Assembly (NCBI RefSeq): GCF_013523165.1
Contig: NZ_JAAMQI010000006.1
Coordinates: forward strand, 62,001 to 126,000
DNA: 64,000 nucleotides
Reading direction: 5' to 3'
Source of the DNA: Pseudomonas entomophila
GTDB lineage: Bacteria; Pseudomonadota; Gammaproteobacteria; Pseudomonadales; Pseudomonadaceae
Made by a program: the position numbers and the translations under genes. The notes under the pieces are model-generated. The model searched no databases. It was not told where the DNA came from and was given only the letters and a program-made list of their open reading frames with translations. Each line of letters starts with the position of its first letter. Within the stretch, counting starts at the first letter, position 1. Positions 19,294-28,416 of the stretch are shown here, piece by piece.

Positions 19294-19320
19294 CCTGCGT
19301 CGTCACGGCGGCGACGCAGG
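19294..19320 (-). promoter_or_regulatory. intercistronic hairpin between choX and choW
   Basis: CCTGCGTCG (19294-19302) pairs perfectly with CGACGCAGG (19312-19320). There is no T-tract. It sits, like the hairpin after artJ, directly between a binding-protein gene and its permease gene. Confidence 0.5.
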
Positions 19321-19333
19321 GGCATGCGTGCTG

Positions 19334-20281
19334 CTACTGCGCCAGCTTGGCTTTCGCGGCTTCCAGCCCCGGTTGGCCATCCACGGTCGTCACACCGGCC
19401 AGCCAGGCGTCGAGCACCTGGGGGTTGGCCTTCAGCCAGGCCTTGGCGGCGGCCTCGGGTTTGACCTTGTCGTCCAGAATGGCACCCATCAGCGTGCTTT
19501 CCATGTCCAGGGTAAACGACAGGTTCTGCAACAGGCGCCCGACGTTGCCACACTGCTCGACGTAGCCCTTGCGGGTGTTCGTGAACACGGTGGCCTTGCC
19601 ATAGTCGGGGCCGAAGAAATCGTCGCCGCCCGAGAGGTACTTGAGCGCGAAGCGCTTGTTCATCGGGTGGGGTTCCCAGCCCAGGAACACGATGTCCTCG
19701 CCGCGCTGTTGCGCGCGTGCGACCTGGGACAGCATGCCTGCTTCGCTGGACTGCACCAGCTTGAAGCCGGCGTCCTTCAGGCCGAAGGCGTTCTTGTCGA
19801 TCATGCTCTGGATCGTGCGGTTGCCGTCGTTGCCCGGCTCGATGCCATAGAGCTTGCCGCCCAGCTGCTCCTTGAAGCGGGTAATGTCGGCGAAGTCCTT
19901 CAGGCCCTTGTCATACAGCGCCTGAGGGACGGCCAAGGTGTACTTGGCGTTCTCCAGGTTGGCGCGCACGGTGTCCACCGTGCCGGCGTCGCGATACGGC
20001 TTGATGTCGTTTTCCATGGTCGGCATCCAGTTGCCGAGAAACACGTCCAGGTCCTTGCCGGCCGCCAGCGACTTGTAGGTCACCGGCACCGAGATCATGG
20101 TGGTCTTCGTCGTGTAGCCCAGTGCCTGGAGCACCGTGCTGGTCACCGCGGTGGTCGCGGTGATGTCGGTCCAGCCGACGTCGGAGAAACGAACGGTCTG
20201 GCATTGTTCCGGCTCGGCGGCCGAAGCCATCAGAGCGGTTCCGAGCAATGCGACCGGCAACAGCGAAAGCGTGCCTCTCAT
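19334..20281 (-). CDS. choX: periplasmic choline / betaine-binding protein
   Basis: This 315-residue binding protein has a signal peptide ending near Ala-Ser-Ala-Ala (residue 21-22). Four aromatic residues, Trp37, Trp85, Tyr114 and Trp202, have the spacing of the choline-binding aromatic box of Sinorhizobium ChoX (Trp43, Trp90, Tyr119, Trp205), supporting a quaternary-amine ligand. The ATG at 20281 has an AGGAG 8 bp upstream; a longer open frame upstream is not coding. It is the first gene of the operon and is called cbcX in P. aeruginosa. Confidence 0.92.
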   Translation of the reverse strand: MRGTLSLLPVALLGTALMASAAEPEQCQTVRFSDVGWTDITATTAVTSTVLQALGYTTKTTMISVPVTYKSLAAGKDLDVFLGNWMPTMENDIKPYRDAGTVDTVRANLENAKYTLAVPQALYDKGLKDFADITRFKEQLGGKLYGIEPGNDGNRTIQSMIDKNAFGLKDAGFKLVQSSEAGMLSQVARAQQRGEDIVFLGWEPHPMNKRFALKYLSGGDDFFGPDYGKATVFTNTRKGYVEQCGNVGRLLQNLSFTLDMESTLMGAILDDKVKPEAAAKAWLKANPQVLDAWLAGVTTVDGQPGLEAAKAKLAQ

Positions 20282-20724
20282 GGGGGTGGACTCCTGTGTT
20301 CTTTTCTTCGGGTGTCCCGGGTCGCCGTGCTTCTGGGGCAGCGGTCGGCCAATGGCTGCCGGGCGGCAGCGGTCGGGGCCGTGCAGTGATGAGTCGCTTT
20401 CGATCATCCACCAGCGTTGGGCGATCGACTACTGCCAGGGTCGTAACCAGTACAGGGTGGGTCGCATCCAGAGCGGAGGGTGTCGCATATGGAGATTTCC
20501 CGGGGGATAGGGGCGTTTTTGCGGCGTTCGCGACCTTGAAAGCGTCTGGCAATGGGCTTTGAGGCGGGGCGTAGGCGGACAAAAGTACGTCGGTTGCAGA
20601 CCGCGTGCGACCCGGTAAAAGCCCGATGATGCGTGCCTGTGCGGCGGTCCCCTGCCTGAGCCTGTCAGGCCCGCCACCCGCGTCATGTCGCGGGAAGACA
20701 AGCCCATCAAGAGGTGATTCGACA
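20282..20724. other. divergent intergenic region between choX and sdaA
   Basis: These 443 bp hold the promoters of the transporter operon and of sdaA. I see no gene. GbdR control is likely for choX by analogy with P. aeruginosa, but I could not identify a binding site with confidence. Confidence 0.45.
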
Positions 20725-22104
<1,380 letters not shown>

Positions 22105-22137
22105 GTCGCCTGCACTCTTCTGCGTCATGACACCCTC

Positions 22138-22160
22138 GGCGTGCCGCGTTGCGGTGCGCC
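22138..22160. promoter_or_regulatory. inverted repeat, possible NtrC-type upstream site
   Basis: GGCGTGCCGC (22138-22147) and GCGGTGCGCC (22151-22160) form an inverted repeat with two mismatches around a 3-bp centre; the right half contains GGTGC as in NtrC sites. It lies about 230 bp upstream of the sigma-54 promoter of gbdR. It could also be a hairpin after sdaA. Confidence 0.3.
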
Positions 22161-22385
22161 GACATCCCTTGAATGCCCTCTTGCCTGAAGACAGCACGAT
22201 CACCAACGGTGACAGATGGGTGCTGTCGCGTGCAGGTATGTTTCCTGCCAGTGCTACTTAAATGCTCACTAACGGTAAGGAAACGCGCTAGCGCAAGGGT
22301 TAGCAAAGGATTACAGGCCCTGTCGAAACCGCCTACAAACTGACTGCATGGTCGTTTTCAGGATTTTTTGGACGACCGTTCAATC

Positions 22386-22404
22386 TCAGGCACGACATTT
22401 GCGT
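22386..22404 (+). promoter_or_regulatory. sigma-54 (RpoN) promoter of gbdR
   Basis: GGCACG, 4 bp, then TTGC gives the GG-N10-GC spacing (GG 22389-22390, GC 22401-22402) of sigma-54 promoters and matches the consensus TGGCACG-N4-TTGC at all but one position. Transcription should begin near 22414. In P. aeruginosa gbdR expression depends on NtrC and CbrB, both sigma-54 activators, which agrees. Confidence 0.8.
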
Positions 22405-22417
22405 CGTGTTTGACAAA

Positions 22418-22438
22418 GCCCCGCAGACGAATCGGGGC
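22418..22438 (+). promoter_or_regulatory. 5' leader hairpin of gbdR
   Basis: GCCCCG (22418-22423) pairs with CGGGGC (22433-22438). It would lie at the very 5' end of a transcript from the sigma-54 promoter, about 60 nt before the start codon, and may protect the message. Confidence 0.35.
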
Positions 22439-22495
22439 CCTGACAAGAAACAGTGCCCGCCTGAGGCACACCCTGCATTGTGTGGAGAAATCGCG

Positions 22496-23602
22496 ATGAC
22501 GTCGTACACCTCCGGAAGCCAGAACCAGAACCGCGCAGCCCCTCAGTCCATCGGCTTTCTGCTGCTGGACAATTTCACGCTCATCTCCCTGGCTTCGGCC
22601 GTCGAGCCGCTGCGCATGGCCAACCAACTGTCGGGGCGCGAGCTGTATCGCTGGCACACCCTGACCCTGGATGGCGGACAGGTCTGGGCCAGCGACGGCT
22701 TGCAGATCACGCCGGATGCCTCCATGCACAGCGCGCCGCCCATGGACACGATCATCGTCTGCGGAGGCGTCGGGATCCAGCGCGCCGTGACCCGCGAGCA
22801 CGTGAGCTGGCTGCAGACCCAGGCGCGCCAGTCGCGCCGCCTTGGCGCGGTCTGCACCGGCAGCTGGGCACTGGCCTGCGCCGGGCTGCTGGACGGGTTC
22901 GATTGCAGCGTGCACTGGGAGTGTCTGGCCGCGATGCAGGAAGCCTTCCCACGGGTCAACATGAGCACTCGCCTGTTCACCCTCGACCGTAATCGCTTCA
23001 CCAGCTCCGGCGGTACCGCGCCACTGGACATGATGCTGCACCTGATCAGCCGCGACCATGGCCGTGAGCTGTCGGCCGCGATCTCGGAAATGTTCGTCTA
23101 CGAGCGTATCCGCAACGAACAGGATCACCAGCGCGTGCCGCTCAAGCACATGCTCGGCACCAATCAGCCGAAGCTGCAGGAAATCGTCGCCCTGATGGAG
23201 GCCAACCTGGAAGAGCCGATCGACCTCGACGAGCTGGCCGTGTACGTGTCGGTGTCGCGCCGGCAGCTGGAGCGTCTGTTCCAGAAGTACCTGCACTGCT
23301 CGCCCTCGCGCTACTACCTCAAGCTGCGCCTGATCCGCGCGCGGCAGTTGCTCAAGCAGACGCCCATGTCGATCATCGAGGTGGCGTCGGTCTGCGGCTT
23401 CGTCTCCACGCCGCACTTCTCCAAGTGCTACCGGGAGTACTTCGGCATTCCGCCACGTGACGAGCGTGTCGGTTCGAACACCACCCAGCAGGTGGCGATG
23501 ATGCCGATCCCGCAAGCCATGGTGCTGTCTCCGCACAGCGGGCCGATGGCGGCCTTGAGCCAGGCGCGCAACGAGTCGACCTTCGCCAGCGTGAGGTTGT
23601 AG
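22496..23602 (+). CDS. gbdR: AraC-family activator of glycine betaine catabolism
   Basis: This 368-residue regulator has an N-terminal DJ-1/PfpI-like (GATase1-like) sensor domain (SIGFLLLDNFTLISLASAVEPLRMAN, and the VCGGVGIQR and GAVCTGSWALA elbow) and a C-terminal AraC DNA-binding domain with two helix-turn-helix units (YVSVSRRQLERLFQKYL and VASVCGFVSTPHFSKCYREYFG). In P. aeruginosa GbdR responds to glycine betaine and dimethylglycine and activates transporter, gbcAB, dgcAB, sox and related genes. The ATG at 22496 follows GGAG; a longer frame upstream would run through the promoter. Gene order with sdaA and choXWV supports the name. Confidence 0.95.
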   Translation: MTSYTSGSQNQNRAAPQSIGFLLLDNFTLISLASAVEPLRMANQLSGRELYRWHTLTLDGGQVWASDGLQITPDASMHSAPPMDTIIVCGGVGIQRAVTREHVSWLQTQARQSRRLGAVCTGSWALACAGLLDGFDCSVHWECLAAMQEAFPRVNMSTRLFTLDRNRFTSSGGTAPLDMMLHLISRDHGRELSAAISEMFVYERIRNEQDHQRVPLKHMLGTNQPKLQEIVALMEANLEEPIDLDELAVYVSVSRRQLERLFQKYLHCSPSRYYLKLRLIRARQLLKQTPMSIIEVASVCGFVSTPHFSKCYREYFGIPPRDERVGSNTTQQVAMMPIPQAMVLSPHSGPMAALSQARNESTFASVRL

Positions 23603-23611
23603 AACGGCGGT

Positions 23612-23718
23612 GCCTGCATCGCGGGCAAGCTCGCTCCCACAGAAGGGTGGCGACGCGCTGAGCGGTCAGCGCCGCAGTCATCGTGTGCGGGCTTGCCCGC
23701 GATGAGGCCGGTGCAGGC
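23612..23718. repeat. REP pair, second element degenerate
   Basis: A REP at 23612-23642 is followed in inverted orientation by a degenerate element at 23683-23718 (core GCGGGCTTGCCCGC). It sits directly after gbdR, as an inverted pair. Confidence 0.8.
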
Positions 23719-23816
23719 GCTGCATCGGCGCCAAGAGGGCAGGGAAGAGGGTACGGCGAGCGCCGCCTGAAAACCCGCGCCTTGGCAGAAGCATCCGCCA
23801 AGGCCAGGTCGCTGTT

Positions 23817-24074
23817 TCAGCTGCGGGTCTTGAACTGCGCCAAGGCGGGCAGCAACTGTTTGTCGATCGCCTGGCGCACCGCCGGCAGAATCGTCGCACT
23901 GCTGGTGTACATGGCCTCGACCACGTCCTTGAGCGCACGGGCGTTGGCGTCGGTCAGGCCCCGTACCACCGTCTCGCAGGCCTGTTCGGCGCTGGCGCCG
24001 GCCGGGATGTCGAACCCGCGCGAGCGCAGGTGGCCTGCCAGGTCGTCCTGGTCAATCAAATCCGCATGCATCAT
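23817..24074 (-). CDS. small conserved hypothetical protein
   Basis: This 85-residue protein is alpha-helical and has no signal peptide or membrane segment. The sequence begins MMHADLIDQDDLAGHLRSRGFDI and continues with an Ala-rich helix pattern. The start at 24074 has AGGGA about 8 bp upstream (a second ATG follows at once). I do not recognise a family. It is convergent with gbdR across a REP pair and divergent from the candidate small RNA upstream. Confidence 0.6.
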   Translation of the reverse strand: MMHADLIDQDDLAGHLRSRGFDIPAGASAEQACETVVRGLTDANARALKDVVEAMYTSSATILPAVRQAIDKQLLPALAQFKTRS

Positions 24075-24178
24075 GGCTGTTTCCCTCGTCGATCGCTGAG
24101 CGCGTACTGCTGTTGTTTGCGACCGATTCTGTGTCGACAGCGACAGGCCCGCAACCCTGACGTACGCGCATGGCCGCT

Positions 24179-24208
24179 TTGACTAAGAACAGGTCGTTTC
24201 CGGCTAAA
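24179..24208 (+). promoter_or_regulatory. candidate promoter of the small RNA
   Basis: TTGACT (24179-24184) and GCTAAA (24203-24208) are 18 bp apart. The -35 is strong and the -10 weak (three of six). Confidence 0.35.
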
Positions 24209-24214
24209 CCGGTC

Positions 24215-24338
24215 GCTCGGCAAGTGACCACACTGCATGCATCGACCGCACCGAAGGGCTTGGTCACCCTCGTTCGTGCATCGTGGACAGTGCTCGCGCT
24301 TGGCCCCGGACGCTCACGGCTTTCGGGGCCATTTTTTT
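24215..24338 (+). ncRNA. candidate small RNA of about 120 nt
   Basis: An intrinsic terminator (see 24301-24338) lies on the plus strand where no plus-strand gene exists; the nearest one, gbdR, ends 700 bp upstream behind a REP pair. A promoter-like TTGACT-N18-GCTAAA lies 117 bp before the stem. The predicted transcript of about 120 nt contains two GGA motifs and no good reading frame with a ribosome-binding site. I do not recognise it as a known Pseudomonas small RNA. The 5' end is a guess from the promoter. Confidence 0.4.
24301..24338 (+). terminator. orphan rho-independent terminator
   Basis: TGGCCCC (24301-24307) pairs perfectly with GGGGCCA (24325-24331), followed directly by seven T residues. 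The 17-nt loop region can form extra pairs. Confidence 0.75.
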
Positions 24339-24494
24339 ACCGTATCCGTCATGTTGCCCGGTGCCCCGATACCTGGGGCATACGCCTGAGCATCTGGCGA
24401 TGCCGTCACTGCAAGGAGCGACGTCTGTACCTTCGCAGGCGCCGCAAGGAAAGGCTGAGGCAAGGTGTGCGCAAGCGACGCAGAAGCCTGGTCT

Positions 24495-24890
24495 CTACGG
24501 CTGCAGGATCGATTGCAGGTATTCGGAGCGGTCATCGCTGTGTTGGGCCAGGCAGTTGTTCCACGCGGCCTGATAAGGCTGACTGTCCGGCTCCAGGCTG
24601 CCGGTTTCGGCGTCGCAATCAGCCTTGCGCACCTGGCGCCACAAGGTGTCGGCTGCAGTCAGGCGGGTCATTAGCGTCTTTGCCTGGGCCTCGGGGTATT
24701 GCTCGGCGACCCGTTGCAGCAGTTCTTCGAACGCTGCCTTGAGTTCACGCTCTGCCGTCTGCTGGTTGAAAGCCGCACACGCATAGGCCTGTCGGTCGTT
24801 CTCGACCGTATCGCACGGCGTGCTCTCGTCCTGCGCCGCGTGGGCGCTCAACAGACAACCCATCAGGGCCAGGCCTGCCATACGTTTCAT
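24495..24890 (-). CDS. secreted LprI/DUF1311 family protein
   Basis: This 131-residue exported protein has a signal peptide (cleavage near Ser-Ala-His-Ala, residue 18; a Gly-Cys at 11-12 is too early for a firm lipobox). The mature part shows the DUF1311 pattern: paired cysteines, an amphipathic helix (ERELKAAFEELLQRV), then a W-R-x5-C motif (LWRQVRKADC) and a final C before RSEYL. Some members inhibit lysozyme (LprI). The ATG at 24890 has GGAG 8 bp upstream. It is the last gene of a leftward trio with the two paralogous unknowns, but a 137-bp gap separates it. Confidence 0.75.
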   Translation of the reverse strand: MKRMAGLALMGCLLSAHAAQDESTPCDTVENDRQAYACAAFNQQTAERELKAAFEELLQRVAEQYPEAQAKTLMTRLTAADTLWRQVRKADCDAETGSLEPDSQPYQAAWNNCLAQHSDDRSEYLQSILQP

Positions 24891-25027
24891 CCGTCGTTCT
24901 CCAGATTGCCGTGAAAGAAGCGCGATTCTCGCGTAAGCCCCGTCCATTGAATAGCAGGGTGCATGCGTTTTCATCCGCAGGCTTGCCGCGCGCGTAGTGC
25001 GCGCTACGGCAAGTTGAGCATCGCACG

Positions 25028-25741
25028 TCATCTCACGGTGAAATTGTCGAGCGCCGGGACTGAAGGCTTGGGCACAGGCGGCATGTCATGGCTGCTTTCG
25101 ACCACGGCCGTATACCGGTTCGCCTTGTCGCCGAGTGCCCGGATGACCTTCGTCCTGATGCCATCGTAAGTGGGCATGAGTTCGAACTGACTGGTGCGCA
25201 GCGTGAAGCGCGCGCCCTCAGGCATCGTATCGAATACGTGGTCCGACGTGTCGGGCGTCAGGGCCGCTCCAGGCGCTTCCACGGTCAGCGCGAACGTCCG
25301 GATGTCGGAGGCGTCGGTCACCTGGACCAGCTCGAACCACAGGTTGTGCGACGGCAGGCCGTCATGGGGTTTGCAGACGGCATTGCGCAAGATGGACAGT
25401 GCCGATGCGTTGGCAGGCTGGCGCAAGGCATCCAGGGTATGGCGCAGCATGGCCTTGGCGGAGGACGGCAGGCTTGATGCGTCGATCATTTCCGTCAGCG
25501 TGACGACAGGTTCGTCTGGCGTGATCGAATGGACCGTGGCGCTCATGCGCATCCATTGTGTCCGCGCCAGGGCGCTCGTGTAGCGGTGGTGCCAATCGCT
25601 CAGCGTGGTGAAAGCTGCCTTGTCGGCCAATAACTGAGCCAGCAGGGACGAGTGCAGAAGATCGGCTTTCAGCGTGGCAGCGATCGACGGTGAAAAGACC
25701 ACGATCTGCGCAGCATTGATGTAACAGTGGGGGGCAGGCAT
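25028..25741 (-). CDS. unknown protein A of a tandem paralogous pair
   Basis: This 237-residue protein has no signal peptide or clear membrane segment and is not one I recognise. It aligns with the upstream neighbour (25790-26563) in two blocks: a W-x4-Y-x3-L-x4-W segment followed by a helical stretch (about residues 50-125), and a C-terminal block ending in Q-x-E-L ... IR-x3-I plus a final beta-rich tail. The ATG at 25741 has AAAGGACG upstream. The two genes are 48 bp apart on the same strand, so they form an operon, probably an old duplication that diverged. Function unknown; an effector, toxin or structural role cannot be excluded. Confidence 0.6.
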   Translation of the reverse strand: MPAPHCYINAAQIVVFSPSIAATLKADLLHSSLLAQLLADKAAFTTLSDWHHRYTSALARTQWMRMSATVHSITPDEPVVTLTEMIDASSLPSSAKAMLRHTLDALRQPANASALSILRNAVCKPHDGLPSHNLWFELVQVTDASDIRTFALTVEAPGAALTPDTSDHVFDTMPEGARFTLRTSQFELMPTYDGIRTKVIRALGDKANRYTAVVESSHDMPPVPKPSVPALDNFTVR

Positions 25742-25789
25742 AGAGACGTCCTTTAGGCGGTGTGTCGAACGCGTCGGCACACCTGGGGT

Positions 25790-26563
25790 TCACAATTCGA
25801 TATTGGCGAAGAAGTCCTGGGCGCCCATGTAGAGTTTGTCTTCGATCTGGTTGCGGATCCTGGCGTAGTGGGAGGTGTTCAACTCGATCTGCGTGGCCGC
25901 GCGGTAGATGTCGACGTCGGTCCGGTTGAAGCGGAAGAACAGCACCTTGCGTTGTCTGACCCGTTTCTTGAAGTCGATGCACGTCATGATCATCGCTGGT
26001 GTACCCGAACGGGTTTCCGTGCAAGGCAGGGTCTGGAAGGTGGCGAACGTCTCGGACGCGCTGTTGTTTTCCAGAATGTTCAGGGCCTTTTCATTGCTCT
26101 CCAATGCACCGAACGCCCGGCGTGCCATTTCGACGAAGGCAAGCTGCCCCTGGCTGGCCGCCTGGATGATTTCCAGGGCAATCTGGTCCATGGAGAAGCT
26201 GCGCGCCGAAGGCGAGTAGCGTTGACGCGCGTAGTTGCGAGTGTTCCAGCCGGCGTACCTGAGCACTTCGAAATACGCGTCGCACCATTGGCCAAGATGC
26301 GTTTCCTTGTTGGCCCTCTGGTTGGCGACCTGCTGGGCAAGGGACACGCAGTTCATGACGTCCTTGGCGTTCTGTTCGGACAAGCGATCGGTCAGGCCGA
26401 CGACCGCATCGCCAATCACGGCCCCATTGTCCCTGCCCGCATGCACCAGGTCGCCAGGCAGACCGTTGGGAGGCGTGGATAGCAGGGTATTGAAGGTCGA
26501 GCGCTGGGGTGCAGGCGCCAGTTCGATTGCCGAGAAGTAGTCGATGGCTTCGGATTGCAGCAT
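25790..26563 (-). CDS. unknown protein B of a tandem paralogous pair
   Basis: This 257-residue protein has no signal peptide. The N-terminus contains EAIDYFSAIELAPAP; the middle has a W-CDAYFEVLRYAGW motif and an aromatic/Arg-rich stretch (NYARQRYSPSARSF); the C-terminal half is beta-rich and ends in a FFANIEL tail. It shares the aromatic spacing and C-terminal IR-motif with protein A. A strong ribosome-binding site (AAGGAG) precedes the ATG at 26563. The pair lies between small hypotheticals and the dgc operon, where other pseudomonads have other genes, so it looks like an accessory insertion. I do not recognise the family. Confidence 0.6.
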   Translation of the reverse strand: MLQSEAIDYFSAIELAPAPQRSTFNTLLSTPPNGLPGDLVHAGRDNGAVIGDAVVGLTDRLSEQNAKDVMNCVSLAQQVANQRANKETHLGQWCDAYFEVLRYAGWNTRNYARQRYSPSARSFSMDQIALEIIQAASQGQLAFVEMARRAFGALESNEKALNILENNSASETFATFQTLPCTETRSGTPAMIMTCIDFKKRVRQRKVLFFRFNRTDVDIYRAATQIELNTSHYARIRNQIEDKLYMGAQDFFANIEL

Positions 26564-26814
26564 GGTAAGTCTCCTTGTGGATGTGCCGTTCGTATACGGC
26601 CCGATCAGCATGCTGCGGCCATGCCGGACATCCCAGAGGGAGGCGTTTCAGCGCGAGCCAGACGTTCGGCAGCGCCCCGAATCGACGATTGACGCTTTCG
26701 GCAAACCCCCTGTCGTTTTTGCATCCTGTTCGTCGGTCGCGCAGGCATATGCTGGCCTCCAAAGCGCCCATGCACTCGCGGCGCGACCAAGATCGATAAG
26801 AAGGGGACAGCCTG

Positions 26815-27792
<978 letters not shown>

Positions 27793-27869
27793 ACCCTCAC
27801 CCCACGTTTCAGCCTTGGCCGCCGTGCCAGGGCGCTCTCATCCAACAATAATTCTGGAGTTAGGTTTCC

Positions 27870-28400
27870 ATGGCCAAGATCGCCCCGCAATTGCCCATCG
27901 AAGTCGACAGCGAGACTGGCGTCTGGACCTCCGATGCCTTGCCGATGCTGTACGTCCCACGTCACTTCTTCGTCAACAACCACATGGGCATCGAAGAGGT
28001 CCTGGGTGCCGACAAGTACGCCGAGATCCTCTACAAGGCCGGCTACAAGTCCGCCTGGCACTGGTGTGAAAAAGAAGCCGAGTGCCATGGCCTGGAAGGC
28101 GTGGCGGTGTTCGAGCACTACATGAAGCGCCTGTCCCAGCGCGGCTGGGGCCTGTTCGAGATCCAGGACATCGACCTGGACAAGGGCACGTGCAGCGTCA
28201 AGCTCAAGCATTCGGCGTTCGTGTACGTGTACGGCAAAGTCGGCCGCAAGGTCGACTACATGTTCACCGGCTGGTTCGCCGGTGCCATGGACCAGATCCT
28301 CGCTGCCCGTGGCAGCTCGATTCGCACCGTGGCCGAGCAGGTCTACGGTGGCTCTGAAGAAGGTCACGAAGATGGCCTGTTCGTAACGAAGCCGTTGTAA
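27870..28400 (+). CDS. DUF5943 / V4R-domain protein of the dgc operon
   Basis: This 176-residue cytosolic protein contains a V4R (4-vinyl reductase-like) domain. Visible features are the WHWCEKEAECHG cysteine/histidine cluster (about residues 58-72), typical of small-molecule or metal binding in this fold, and the C-terminal FTGWFAGAMDQIL segment of the family. In P. aeruginosa the equivalent gene PA5397 sits in the same place before dgcA and belongs to the GbdR regulon; its function is unknown. It follows the M19-like gene by 77 bp and precedes dgcA by 16 bp, so it is co-transcribed. Confidence 0.8.
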   Translation: MAKIAPQLPIEVDSETGVWTSDALPMLYVPRHFFVNNHMGIEEVLGADKYAEILYKAGYKSAWHWCEKEAECHGLEGVAVFEHYMKRLSQRGWGLFEIQDIDLDKGTCSVKLKHSAFVYVYGKVGRKVDYMFTGWFAGAMDQILAARGSSIRTVAEQVYGGSEEGHEDGLFVTKPL

Positions 28401-28416
28401 AGCCGGAGAACGCGTC

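Larger units (their letters stand above)
24075..24494. other. intergenic region with a candidate small RNA
   Basis: These 420 bp have no credible gene. They contain a promoter-like sequence and a strong terminator on the plus strand with no coding sequence between them; see the ncRNA entry. Confidence 0.45.

Noticed and set aside
23817..24074. Antitoxin-like role for the 85-residue protein
   Set aside because: There is no partner gene next to it and no DNA-binding motif; there is nothing to support it.
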